Assembly: GCA_022606425.2 (NCBI GenBank)
Contig: JAHDVF020001359.1
Coordinates: forward strand, 186,001-250,000
Direction: 5' to 3'
Origin: Lepidostoma basale
Lineage: Eukaryota; Arthropoda; Insecta; Trichoptera; Lepidostomatidae
Length of the DNA: 64,000 nt
Each line of letters starts with the position of its first letter. Within the stretch, counting starts at the first letter, position 1. Under the pieces are notes generated by a model, which was given only the letters and a program-made list of their open reading frames with translations, did no database searches and was not told the DNA's origin. Positions 44,501-53,735 of this stretch are shown piece after piece. The translations under genes and the position numbers were made by a program.

Positions 44501-46682
44501 AATAATTTAAATTCACATCTGAGGCAGTAGTCACTCAAACACTGGGCATTCATAAAGAATACCATACTGTCGGTATGAAAAAGTCTAAGGCATACAATAT
44601 TGTTGCACGTGCTCAGTGAGATTGAAAATATTTATATTTATTTTAATATAAATACCAATAAAACTAAGAACTTTCTTAGAGTAGCAGAATGCGAACTCTA
44701 CGCTCCATCGCAGGCAAAACCCTCAGAGATCGGATCAGAAATGAAACGATAAGGTCTGTCTGTGGTGTTGAGGATAATGGAGTTTTGGAGAGACCACGAG
44801 GACCGCATGGGGAATACAAGAATTGAAAAATTGTTAAAGATGAAAACCCAAGCAGCAAGAGATTACAGGGAAGGCCGCCAAAGAGATGGAGAGATGGCTG
44901 GACATCATCATCACAGGACAGCCTACTGTCACAAACAGGTCATACGACCTAAACTAAGAGGAAGAAGAAGATAATATAAATGCTAAAGATCACGAGGAAA
45001 GAAGGGTAATCTCGCCAGAGGGCGCTTCCTTACGAAGCCGCGGGTGGCACAAAGTACCACACTTACGGAAGAGCGACAATACAAAAAGTCGAAAACCGCG
45101 CAACCACATTCTGTTGACGTGAATTATTCTAGATACAAGGGATTACGACGCGAATGGGGTAGGATTACTCTCCTATAGTGAAATATGCATTCAAAATCTT
45201 TAAGCGTCACTGCTAGTAAGATACTAATAACTATGTTGTAAGTAGGGATAATGTGTTAAAATACTCGTTGAAATCGATATAAATAGTTTACCTATAGCGA
45301 GTTCATTTGAAATTAATTTAATCCAAGAAACAGGAATTACTCGATAATTAGACATTTTTCCAAGGACATTAACAAAAAATAAATACATAAAAATCACATA
45401 CTTTGAGCCGGATGCACGCATTACGCATTACTAGACGTGCAGGTAATTTTACATTCGTGAGAGAGGAAAAGCATCCGTAACTTTGACTGCGCCTCGGGCA
45501 ACTTTTGAAATTGATTGAGATAATGATAGACTATACTTATTTAATTATTCGTAACATCGACTTTAATTGAAAAAAGCGTGTAAAATCAATGTAACTTCGT
45601 CACGCAAAGAAGGAACCAACCTCACGCATGTGAGCCAATTTACAGTGCAGAAAACTTTACAAGGTGGGAATAATTAAACAAAATAAAACGTTTTTATTGC
45701 CGGCATAATCCTACACGCCTTTCGCGGGACAGCCAACTAATAATACTCCGCGGTGCAGCGATGCACACTACAGCGGGCACTGCCAGAATGCAATTTCATA
45801 AGAAAGAGTGCGAAACATTTGTGATAAGATAACTCGAGGTAATGACGTGTCCCAGGAACTCCGAGCAGCAATAGTAGACATATAAAGAGAACGTTTCATC
45901 ATCTTAGGATTAGTTGATGTCCAGCGTATTCCAGTATATTTGGTTACATCAAGTGTCGCTGAGCTGGCTCAGTGCCACAGTGGACACTCCGACACAGATT
46001 TACAATATATCATCGAAGGGTAGAGAGGCGAACACACCAAGAGAACAATTTTGAGGGATAGGAATAGAAGACACATATAGCATGATTGAACCAAATTACC
46101 GATATGTAGATGAAAGAAACGAACATGGACACAAGGTGTGATTTAGTCATGGTAACGTTGAATGTATTGTAACTAAATCAATGTTCCGGTTAATTTCATA
46201 TGTAAACTGTTACTCTGGTAATATCTACAATAACAATAGGGACCGCTCCGAGGGGACAACAGGTTAGCACTATCAGTACATCGCAGTTCGTAGAGCACAA
46301 TAGTTCGGCGGGAAGATACGGACTGCGATAACCAGTAGGCCACAAACAATGGGTCATTACGGCCCTGAACCGTATAATTTATATTATTTTAAGGGGCAGA
46401 TCAGACCCCACCCTCCCGACAGACCCAACAGAACGCCTTTTGTTTGTTCATGCCAGATTTATTACAGCATATCATTATTTCAGTTTTTTCCTGGTTTCCA
46501 GCCGCACCGAAGGCGCTCGATGGGATCTCCATGCAAATTGGATCTCGCTGCGAACGGGGGTTAAACTGAAGGTCAAGTCGTAAATAATAACTGATTTAAA
46601 ATTGCTAAACGAAGAGAGGAGACAAGAGTATCTCACCAGCAGTTACCAGTGCGACCATAGCTAGATAGCGTATCTTTGCCAT
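26416..46682 (-). CDS. drl: Derailed/RYK-type Wnt receptor (atypical receptor tyrosine kinase), six exons
   Basis: Joining 46637-46682, 35677-35804, 30652-31286, 27433-27861, 26699-26995 and 26416-26527 gives 1647 coding bases, 548 residues plus stop, with every splice phase consistent. Order: short signal-like N-terminus (1-16), WIF Wnt-binding domain (about 17-137; ELYYVRDG, YALNF, FTWQSLAGRP, FRRKKICLK), one transmembrane helix (about 163-187), juxtamembrane, kinase domain (about 272-540). Family knowledge: Derailed/RYK bind Wnt5-type ligands and guide axons and muscle. Glycine-rich loop EGTFGRV (281-287), lysine VLVKTV (K305), catalytic loop HRDIAARN (404-411), but DNA (424-426) replaces DFG, the RYK hallmark. 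C-terminus ends RYV, a possible PDZ ligand. The WIF and loop wording is closer to fly Derailed than Doughnut; paralogue choice is tentative. The N-terminus may lack an exon. Confidence 0.92.
26528..26698 (-). other. intron 5
   Basis: 171 bp, GTGAGT donor and TTTGTCCTCAG acceptor on the minus strand. No repeat inside. Confidence 0.9.
26699..26995 (-). CDS. drl: receptor exon 5 (kinase activation segment and C-lobe)
   Basis: Acceptor GGCGCAG|T at 26996, donor CT|GTGAGT at 26698. Encodes VDDKLRVQITDNALSRDLFP, then YHCLGDNENRPVKW and SDAWAFGVLLWEL, ending in NCPDEL. The DNA triplet stands where active kinases have DFG. The activation segment CLGDNENRPV is the RYK/Derailed signature. Very GC-rich, with long antisense open frames that are only shadows. 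Confidence 0.96.
26996..27432 (-). other. intron 4
   Basis: 437 bp, donor GT|GTAAGT at 27432, AT-rich. No gene or repeat recognised apart from a GC-richer patch near 27350-27400. Confidence 0.88.
27433..27861 (-). CDS. drl: receptor exon 4 (kinase N-lobe to catalytic loop)
   Basis: Acceptor TTATTCTCAG|G at 27862. Encodes CRVRLRSVVLEGTFGRVYRG, VLVKTVTEHASQVQVSLLLQ, GVSIEDHTAPFLIYP, LTTQEVVDMALQ, and HLVHRDIAARNCV. The HRD aspartate is present (D406 of the model). Wording follows fly Derailed closely (SIEDHT, EGTFGRVYRG). 143 codons, open throughout. Confidence 0.96.
27862..30651 (-). other. intron 3
   Basis: 2.8 kb. Donor AG|GTACAT at 30651. No TE protein seen. Two GC-rich islets at about 29470-29660 and 30170-30500 stand out from the AT-rich rest. 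Confidence 0.8.
30652..31286 (-). CDS. drl: receptor exon 3 (rest of WIF domain, transmembrane helix, juxtamembrane)
   Basis: Acceptor TATGTTTGCAG|TTG at 31287, phase 0. Encodes LPYAINVDVSNP, CSGQLAAEVDVSITINITLN and LNFRRKKICLKE (WIF core strands and a conserved cysteine pair), a short stalk rich in S/T, then the hydrophobic IFYIAVGCALVMIAVVTLLV stretch followed by basic NNKARRQ, giving type I topology. The serine-rich juxtamembrane ends DLHERIAELTIQ(R), as in Derailed just before the kinase. N-glycosylation sequons NVS, NIT and others are on the extracellular side, as expected. Confidence 0.95.
34255..34478. repeat. family-C foldback relative
   Basis: AAAACATGTTTCGGACACAG, AAGCCCTTCATCAGCG is the family-C motif on the opposite strand; the mirror arm is not clear. 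Another decayed piece spans about 34715-34870 (CCATCCGAAATATGCGTG). Confidence 0.45.
34479..34625. repeat. family-C foldback, near-perfect hairpin
   Basis: Arms of about 70 bp meet at the AT-rich centre near 34551. The right arm reads ACACTGAAGAAGGGAAG, TTTGTGTCCCGAAACATG, TTTGTGAAAAGTGC. CTGAAGA plus CCCGAAAC fits the two conserved blocks of a hammerhead ribozyme, though one extra base separates the first block from stem II. A partial copy lies at 49965-50060. Confidence 0.8.
35195..35640 (+). mobile_element. CR1/L2-like LINE C-terminal fragment
   Basis: Frames spell SRLDYCNGVYANIPKQQTNN, LQSAFNTAARQIKG, then LKELHWLKCLERIHYKLC and AFHGMAPAYI, the SRLDYCN ... LHWLPV-x-x-RI-x-YK ... ALHGLAPAY block that ends CR1/L2-type reverse transcriptases. 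Stops and shifts throughout. Lies antisense in the receptor intron and ends about 35 bp from the 5' splice site of the WIF exon. Confidence 0.85.
35677..35804 (-). CDS. drl: receptor exon 2 (first half of WIF domain)
   Basis: Acceptor TTTGTCTGCAG|GC at 35805 (phase 1), donor CCG|GTAAGA at 35676 (phase 0). Encodes LTAELYYVRDGQINDYALNF, VVPVPASISELHF, TWQSLAGRP, matching the Wnt-binding domain of Derailed almost word for word. The usual preceding strand (family pattern L-Y-L-S-x-x-E-V-x-x-L-L-G) is not in this exon. Confidence 0.95.
36276..36365 (-). mobile_element. SINE tail fragment
   Basis: ACAACAGGTCGTTTGAACCT, AATTACTGCATATAATT and TAGCTATTATATTAATTC parallel the tail of the 484-669 SINE; the tRNA-like head is missing. 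Confidence 0.6.
37228..37606 (-). mobile_element. LINE C-terminal fragment (second family)
   Basis: The minus strand gives MTYGIEKRADTIRTKSLQ, IKTLRSVAGTTLRDKVRN and RKTEKTLLERYMERACSERV, then GRPPKRWRDRW, in shifted frames. Same order as the fragments at 17130 and 44686. The TCTTCTTCTTCTTCTG run at its left end is the element's 3' tail. Confidence 0.75.
39730..39759. repeat. (CT)n microsatellite
   Basis: CTCTCCCTCTCTCTCTCTAG, short and interrupted. Confidence 0.7.
40518..40538. repeat. (CA)n microsatellite
   Basis: Ten uninterrupted CA units. Confidence 0.9.
41291..41646 (+). mobile_element. RTE-like LINE 3' fragment, heavily decayed
   Basis: LMYGSEAWSWREKD-like start, DRVPNDEV, then GHMERMD-like and NNRRACVSRYV-like pieces in different frames, ending in GGTTAGTTAG. 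Subfamily of 1651 and 24261. Confidence 0.75.
41882..41955. repeat. dispersed repeat E, copy 2
   Basis: CCGTAGAGCGGGTTATCCCA, GTTGCGAGGTGTTAAA and ACTTGGTAAATAATCAA parallel 5805-5870. Confidence 0.6.
42105..42330. repeat. family-B foldback element
   Basis: Arms ACGAATGAAAATGTCTGTTT and its mirror near 42270-42290; inner pair GAATGACATGTTTCGACTG and AGCAAAACATGTCATTC; right end GGAGTTTTACATCATTGTTT. The best-preserved family-B member with both arms. Confidence 0.75.
44686..44972 (+). mobile_element. LINE C-terminal fragment (second family)
   Basis: RMRTLRSIAGKTLRDRIRNE, TIRSVCGVEDNG, then in another frame WRDHEDRMGNTRIEKLL and a basic end. Same block order as 17130 and 37228, opposite orientation to the receptor gene. 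Confidence 0.75.
46637..46682 (-). CDS. drl: putative receptor exon 1 (start codon and signal-like peptide)
   Basis: ATG at 46682 opens MAKIRYLAMVALVTA followed by G|GTGAGA. It is a short basic-hydrophobic run resembling a minimal signal peptide, and the donor phase (1) fits the WIF exon acceptor. Against it: only 15 residues, no canonical upstream context, and the expected WIF lead-in strand is absent, so another small exon or a different first exon may exist. Confidence 0.45.
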
Positions 46683-47769
46683 GAAGACATTGGGAGTTGT
46701 ATAAAAAAATGCGTTGTTATTCTAGAAAATGTTAAATTTTTAAATGAAACTACGAGTACGAGATGAAATCACAATCAATACAATCTCGCCAAATTTTACT
46801 TTATTTTAACCAATTTTATAATATTTCTAAAATATTTGGGACGTCTCAGATGCATATCTGGGTAGGAGCTGACTATAATGCAGAGATTTCATTTAATTTT
46901 TTTTTTTCATAAAATATGACGTTTGATTGTTACTTATACTAATAAATTAAATTATAATAGCAATATAATCATAATAACCAATACTATGTAGTAATAAATA
47001 TATGTAATTACGAGTATGTTAACTGTGTATGGAATGTTTGTATATACAATGAGTTATTTTAACTCATGGTAATGCAATAATTAATATTTATGTTTTAATA
47101 ATAAAAATACCTACGCGTAAAACTCGAAGCCGTAAAAGTAAGGAAAAATGAATATTGATCAAAAACTTGACTCCGTATGTATACTTATTTATAATAATGA
47201 AAAAGAAAATGTGAAGACCTCGGGGGGTCTCCCGGTGACATCACGAACTGTCCTTTGTATGTAGAGGTACTAATTGAAATCATCATTGGAATAAGCACGA
47301 ACAAAAACAGGAGACAAGCATCAAACCAGTGAGCAAACATTCGTCTGTTGGTAGAGACAACATGTCAACTTGTTGACTATCGAACGCCTCCGTGGAGAGC
47401 TCTTCAAACAAGAACGAGAGGCCAGCGCGCCCGCAGCAGGACGCGCCACCCAGCCTCCGCTCGCGCTCAGGCAGACGCAGCCCGTCATTCTACGGGTATT
47501 ATATTTCACAGAATAAGTTGCAAGTGCTGCAATAACTGGAAATTCGTGTCTTCGTGCAAGACATACAGAATTTCAATATTTTACCAAGTCATATGATATA
47601 AAAAAGCATATCAATACTAATCATATCACCATCTTGTATTCTGTACTCCACGCTATCAGCGCATATTTTTGCGGTAAAAGTTGAAGTTATAAACATTATT
47701 CTTAATTATTTTCGTTAAAAAAATAATAATTTTAAAGATCTTGTACAACTCACTAGAAACGCATTTCTA
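46683..47769 (-). promoter_or_regulatory. upstream region, possible promoter/5' UTR
   Basis: AT-rich with one GC-rich islet at about 47385-47500, 0.7-0.8 kb before the putative ATG. No TATA or initiator can be assigned with confidence; inferred only from position. Confidence 0.2.
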
Positions 47770-49228
47770 GCAGTCCCTATAGTAAAATCGGAATGAACTG
47801 AGTCTTGGGGCCATAAATCATTTCCCTATGTCTATCTCGCTTGCACTTACGGGCCTTATGGAGCGGTTTAGGGTTGGGCGTAACAATAAAATAAAAATAT
47901 CGATAAGTAACGTTTATTATCGTATCTTGTTCATAAACTTTAACGAGTTAACAAATTTTGATATTAATCTTTATTTATGGGTTTTATGTGCGTTTAAATT
48001 AGTATGAAATTAGTGACTACCAGATACTAAATTAAATACCAGTTAAAACCGAAAAGTTGTTTAATTTTAAAATTTGTATACCATATGTCTATAAACACAG
48101 AAAGAAAGTTTAGTATAAAAAACAAAGTAGATCATATTGTGGCCCTTAAAAGAGCCGTTTATGCCATATATGTGTCGCCATCCATTTCTGTGTGATAATC
48201 AGCATCCTTCGATTTTGCCGCTTTAAATATTAGCTTCGCTTCTGGAACAAAGCCAGTCCTTGTGGAACCCACATGGCAAATTATCAATCGTTGACCTTTT
48301 CCTACAGGCTGATTCTTGAAACCACCTTCATCGTTGCTTCCAAGCCACATACGCTTTCCTGAATGGTTTTGATTAATCCATGTTTCATCCAGATAGAAAC
48401 GCGGCCGCTGATCGTTTGTTTTTCTAAGTAAATCCAATTTCCTTAAAAAGTCCATTCTGGCACAAACAACATCTGTTCTTTCCATTTAATATTTACGTCC
48501 TTCGGCATTTTTCTTATACTTAAACCCAATCTCATCGAATTTTTTCCGCATTTAAAATCAGGTAATTGTTCTCACGGACGGATTTCAATTTCAATTTATT
48601 TTTTTAAATCATAAACATTACAGTATTTAACCAAAGCGCTTATGACTATACAGGTAGGTAAAAAAAAACTATTTTAGGATACTCTCCACTATCATAAAAT
48701 GAACCAACGGTCCGTTTCAACACACTTTTATCAAAATCGTCAATATTGGTGACAGTTTCTGGTTTCTTAAAATTTGCTCTTGGTGTACAGGGCCTGCCTA
48801 ATTGCAATAATTCAGTCTTTATTCGGTCCACTGTCGCTCTACTCACACCACAAATAAACGCGGCCGTGCATACGTTGTGTATCACTGTTGAAGTTTGAGG
48901 GCTAATATCGCCATGTAATTTCTTCAAACCAACGTTCGAAAATAAACTATCCATAGTGCGCAACGAGTGGTGACACACGAATGTATTTATTTAATTGCTG
49001 TAAACACATTTATAGCAACAACAAAAAAAAACACGCACTACAATTGGTAAAGACCAATCATTAGTGACCCATCATACATATCATAACGTACAGATCATAT
49101 AATATCATTATAGTCGATCGTATCGTATATCGATCGACGAAAAAATCGATAACGGTCGCTTCCCATCCCTATCTCTATTGACATTTATGGCCCCAAGACT
49201 CAGTTTAAAACGGCCGGAGTATAGTCTC
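47770..49228 (-). mobile_element. decayed Tc1/mariner-like (IS630-type) transposon
   Basis: Inverted ends share GAACTGAGTCTTGGGGCCAT (left, about 47791) with its mirror (right, about 49185-49205; one mismatch at the edge), plus a weaker outer CTATA block. TA flanks the ends (47768-47769 and 49229-49230). The interior carries transposase pieces on the minus strand. The 1.46-kb length fits a full-length element that has decayed. Confidence 0.82.
48159..48978 (-). pseudogene. IS630/Tc1-type transposase remnant
   Basis: An N-terminal piece (48978-48646) includes AAFICGVSRATVDRIKTE (helix-turn-helix) and NIDDFDKSVLKRTVGSFY. After a stop and shifts, GFKYKKNAEGRKY and then MERTDVVCARMDFLRKLDLL, RPRFYLDETWINQNHSGK, GKGQRLIICHVGST and DADYHTEM follow in the right order. 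YLDETW contains the first catalytic aspartate. The frame stops soon after DTYMA, so the later catalytic acids are missing. At least two stops or frameshifts: dead. Confidence 0.82.
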
Positions 49229-49740
49229 TACGGGGTATTGATTGCTCGAATGCCTGTCATTCCTAAGTAAACAAGTCAGGCTCGCCATTCCCGCACTGTA
49301 AACTTACAGGTAGATGTACATATAATATATTATGTGATACGTATGTTAGTTTTGCCGCGTGAGAAATAAGTGTGATGAGTGGATGAGCCTGCAAGATTCT
49401 ATGGCTCGAGAAGACACTCCGTTGAAGGAGGCTGGAGGGTTTCGACGAATGATAAAAAAAGACAGCGCGGTATGGTATACACACGCAGGTACGCTGTGTA
49501 TGCAGGGAGGCGACTTATAGGTATAATATGTATTCTAATACTCGTATATGCAAACCAAATAAGAGAAGAAATATTGAAAATACGTGTTGACACATACACC
49601 GGGGACGTGAAATATCATACATAGAAAGTTTGATAAATTTAAGGCTTTAATCACTGGAATTCCACAATGACGAACTTTTCACACAACACATCATGAACCG
49701 CGATGAAACCCGAGAAACGGTGAGTGGCGAAATAAAAGAA
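49229..49740. other. intergenic stretch, nothing recognised
   Basis: Short open frames on both strands show no family resemblance. Confidence 0.35.
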
Positions 49741-49754
49741 CTTATAATAATAAT

Positions 49755-49905
49755 AATATACTAACTTTTAAAGCGCCATTTGTGTGATGTATCACCTCTA
49801 GGGCGCATTAAGACGCGTTTTAAATCTAAAAATCTAAATATGAACGCGCCATCTATTCGCGTTCGGTTAGAAAGTGTAATAGAACAAAATATACAAGTTT
49901 TAAAT
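49755..49905. repeat. dispersed repeat D, copy 2
   Basis: Same block order as 6150-6315: AAAGCGCCA, TGTGATGTATCACCTC, GGGCGCATTAAGACG, CGGTTAGAAAGT, AACAAAATATACAAG. Confidence 0.65.
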
Positions 49906-49964
49906 TGGGTATGAAATATGAAACAGAGGGTTTTTCAGTTTAGATCTGAAATCTAGTTACATTC

Positions 49965-50095
49965 ATTTAAATTCATACACTAAAGAAGGAAAGTTAGTGT
50001 CCCGAAACATGTTTGTGAAAAAAAGCAAAAAATGTTGTGATAATACAATGTTTTCAAATATTTATTCAAACATTAATTTATGTTAATCCAAACGA
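49965..50095. repeat. family-C foldback half copy
   Basis: ATTCATACACTAAAGAAGGA, GTGTCCCGAAACATGTTTG, AAAATGTTGTGATAATACAA match the right arm of 34479-34625; the left arm is absent. Confidence 0.65.
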
Positions 50096-51262
50096 TTGTA
50101 AATGTGTGCCCTCGTTCTAATAGAATTGGATTGCGATCTTCTGACATGTACGGAGGTAATGGTTACAGAGTGAGCCCCCTAAGAATAAGACCTATTTTCA
50201 TATTAGATCTTTTCATGTGTGCAAGTAATTAATATGTTTAACTTTACGATTAAACAAAACATGCCTTCGCGACTGAAATGAACAAGTCTGAATGAAGATT
50301 TTGTAAGCAAGCGGCCCGATAGACATTTACAGAACAAGAGAGGATCCGAGCCTAACAAGGAGCGCAACATAATAACCGATGGTTAGCGAGGTGACACGCT
50401 CGCAGTATTTATCTTATGAGGCGAGGATGGCTCCAGAATACAGATGAGGCACGAATCCTCGACGAATGTATTACCTCTCGGACAGGTGTGTTGTGATAGC
50501 GCGGCTGTCAGTCGGCCGGGATTAAAAATAACATCCACACCCGCCGCCACTCCCACACTCCTGGCTCCCAGTACCGAGAAAGGGTTACTTTTGTTTTCTT
50601 TCGATGAATTTAAAGCGTTCTCTTTAAAATGCCCGAGGGGCAGGTAAGGCCTGCTATTCGTACGTGCTCCGAACTAGGATAATATTTATATTTAAAAAAA
50701 TGGATTCGACGTGTAATACTATAATAACCAAAATAAGATTGGACCAAGTTGATCAGGTATATGAAGTTACGAGCGTAAAGAGAAAAAAGAGGTCTTGAAC
50801 ACCTCATGGTCCCTGGTGGGAGACCTGAAAAGAGTAGTATAGCGAATGTACGAGGAGAGATAAGAAAACCCATAAAATACACGTGATGTATGTAAATAAA
50901 TAAGTACATAAACTTGAAAGAGTTAAAAGCTCCGAAGGCAAATGTATCCTATTCGCCGAAAAACACACATTCTAATACCAGAATACATAATTCCATATTT
51001 ACTCCGAGCTCGGTGGGTACTGCCGAACTGCGCTACAGAGGGCGGACACTCGATCCATTTGTGTGCGTAATCACTATCAAGTTTACGATATTTGAACGGC
51101 GGCTTTCTTTCTTTTCATAAATCGGCTACCGGCTCACCTTTGTGGCGCATTTATCAAATCCCTTTCAAAGAGTGTATCGCGGCCAGACACCGAGAACAGG
51201 GTCAAACAAAGATATTTTGAAATATGCTTTCCCCAGAGATTTCCCTATAAATAATAGACCTT
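50096..51262. other. intergenic stretch, nothing recognised
   Basis: No gene, RNA or clear repeat. Confidence 0.4.
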
Positions 51263-51556
51263 TTAATAAGTTGACTTCAAATAAACTATGAGTGCAGCTG
51301 GTGTGATGAGGATCAGTTTGAACAAAATCCACCAAGCGACCTCTCCAGATAAGGACTTTATCACTTTCTTCCCACTCTCCCGAGTAGTATCAGGCACTAT
51401 GAAATGTATTTGTATTATCTGTTCATTCTCTGTAAAAATACATTTTAAAAATGGCGGAACAAGATTTACACGAATTTCGGCATTTTTTATTGATTTACAG
51501 CATCCAGGAAACAAACAGACAGAATTATTTATACAAGAACATACTCCTTTAAAGTA
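51263..51556 (-). CDS. unrecognised small ORF with C-terminal transmembrane segment (doubtful)
   Basis: The minus-strand frame is open from about 51556 to the TAA at 51263 (about 97 codons). It has no upstream ATG in the open part, so it would have to be an exon. The last third reads SGEVAWWILFKLILITPAA, LIVYLKSTY, a single hydrophobic helix with a short basic/aromatic tail. The middle has mixed charged residues (FTENEQIIQIHFIVPDTTRE), unlike a shadow frame. I do not recognise the family; no neighbouring exon was identified. May be chance. Confidence 0.2.
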   Translation of the reverse strand, partial: YFKGVCSCINNSVCLFPGCCKSIKNAEIRVNLVPPFLKCIFTENEQIIQIHFIVPDTTRESGKKVIKSLSGEVAWWILFKLILITPAALIVYLKSTY

Positions 51557-53600
51557 TTATAGAAAGTCAAATATTGTTGGTACGATGTTCATTATATGTA
51601 TGACTGATATTGTAGCAAACCAAAAAAGTATACGATGCCCGTTTAGCAGCACAGCGGCCCCGGAAGGCTGAGGGGGAGGCGGCGCACATTCGCCGTAGCC
51701 CCCGGAGGATTACCTCTGAGGAGCGTGTAGATCCGAGACGACGTGAGCTCTGATAGAGGAGAGACGGACTCATTACAATGTTTGTACAGAGAAAAAATCT
51801 AAGGAGCCGCCTACGCTCTTTTGATTCCAAATTGTACCGCCGTTTATTGCGTTTTTATAGGGAAAGCACCTTTGATGCGGCCCGACGTAGGGCGAGTTAA
51901 TATTTGTTTAATTCCGGTAGCTCGCAGCATACCCCGTCGCCCGAACTACAAGAATAATCAGACTTGTATCACAATTATTCCGAGTGAAACATATTAAAGG
52001 TCGCTAAAACATACGACTGTGTATCCTTTCAGATAAAAGTTGAAGATAGAGCGAGGTGATATGGCGACATTATAATTCTGAAAATAGAAATATAGGTATA
52101 TTTCCATACAATAAATGTTCAGTTTCATCTCTAACTAGTTCTATCTTCTAACTGTGTAATGCTCTTTAACTTCTTTAACTGCGTAATGCTACTTCTATCT
52201 TCTAATTTGTGTGTAACTCTATAATGTACATTGGGATTTTACAAATAATATTATACAATAAGCGGCACCTGCACGTACACTCTTCAGAGTACGTACAGAA
52301 AATGTTGACATTTGGAATGAAGACAAAGACGGACGAAACTGCATTTCCAGTATAAAGGGCCCGTATGAAACAAATGTAACATTTCAAAAGTTATGGTATT
52401 GGGGAGACAGCAGCGGGGGGCGAGGGAATAAAAAAGGCAGGTACAGAGGCGCTTTGAAAACCCTTGTGCAGCCCTCACAGCTATGCGAGTTCAGTCCCAC
52501 AACGCGAGATGAAAAACGTTTAGAAAGTCCCTTTTCAGAAATTCGGCTTTGTAGATATACCCCTGGGGATCTCGGATGGCTTATGCAACTTAATGTATTT
52601 ATCCTAAGATAATAGACAAGGCAGAATGTCGATAAACATCGGTTAAATAAAATATAGTCGTGTAGGGTCCGGGACATCGACAGCCGCTAGACAATTTACC
52701 TCACACGTTCACGCGACGTCTGCAGACATATTCAACTCCCGAGCCATTTATTTGCCATTGGCCCTAACCGTACAACAAAGATAAGACGTCGGGACATATT
52801 TACGTATTCGGGGAAATGTCGAAATGAAGTAAACGTTCTGCGAGTATTTAGAACAAGACAGACCGCTTAACAGCTCGGAGGGGAGGCGGTCCCCGAGGTC
52901 TAGTTCAGGGCGCCTTGTGTGGTCTAGAGCGGTTATAATTGCGGAAATTGGTCTTAAGTGCGGTAGCATCTCGCATCCTCGAATTATAGCCTTGGTTACA
53001 CTGAGATAAACATACTCTGTTCATCGTCTCTCACGAACACGACTCGCGCTGCTTATAATATTCCCAATACGCGTATTACGTGCATGAGGGGCTATAAGAA
53101 TCCTAGGAAATAAAGTCGATACAAACTGAAAGCTGGAACAAACCATACATTGCATAATATTATTAAGGGATAGAACAGACAACGATCGATCTTACCCACT
53201 GATTATAGCACTATTTTCCTAAAAAAACATCGAGAATACTTCAAACCATCGCACGATGAGCGCCACAACCTATAAAAGTATCAGCAACGTATCCCTGGTA
53301 ACGGATATGAGGCAATCCACTAATTCTCGTTGTGTTCTGGTGGAACCAATAACACGGGCGACAGCCGCGAGATGGAGACAATATGGTTTCCGTTGAGACA
53401 GGAAATGTCTGTCAAGGAAAGCCAATAATCTCGTGTCTGGAGACAGAGGGTGAGCGATAAGGTGTCAAAACCGGCGAATCTATTTATTTGTACAGGGGAG
53501 ACTGAAAACTAAACCCCGAAAGTCTAAAATAACCAATATATCCACATTTTCTTCAAACACAAACAGTTTTAAGTCAAGTTATAATAATATATTATAGATA
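51557..53600. other. intergenic stretch, nothing recognised
   Basis: A GC-richer patch at 51640-51760 and others; no gene or repeat recognised. Confidence 0.4.
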
Positions 53601-53735
53601 CGTTGGCTTTATAGAGCGCCATTTTATGAATTATTCATCTCAATGACGCTATAGAAAATGCTCCCTTTTATGAACTAAACGCTGTTTTTTTAATTGTGAT
53701 ACCATAAAAACAGCGTTTTACAATTGAACAGTTAA
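53601..53735. repeat. dispersed repeat D relative with small foldback
   Basis: AGAGCGCCATTTTATGAATT, CATCTCAATGACGCTATAGA relate to repeat D and to 34960-35000. It is followed by AAACGCTGTTTTTTTAATTG and an inverted ACAGCGTTTTACAATTG. Confidence 0.5.

Larger units (their letters stand above)
35805..46636 (-). other. intron 1 (10.8 kb) with assorted repeats
   Basis: AT-rich with LINE, SINE and foldback remnants annotated separately, (CA)n and (CT)n microsatellites, and GC-rich islets at 38130-38180, 38620-38710, 42590-43400 and 44155-44240. No further exon could be recognised by eye. Confidence 0.6.
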
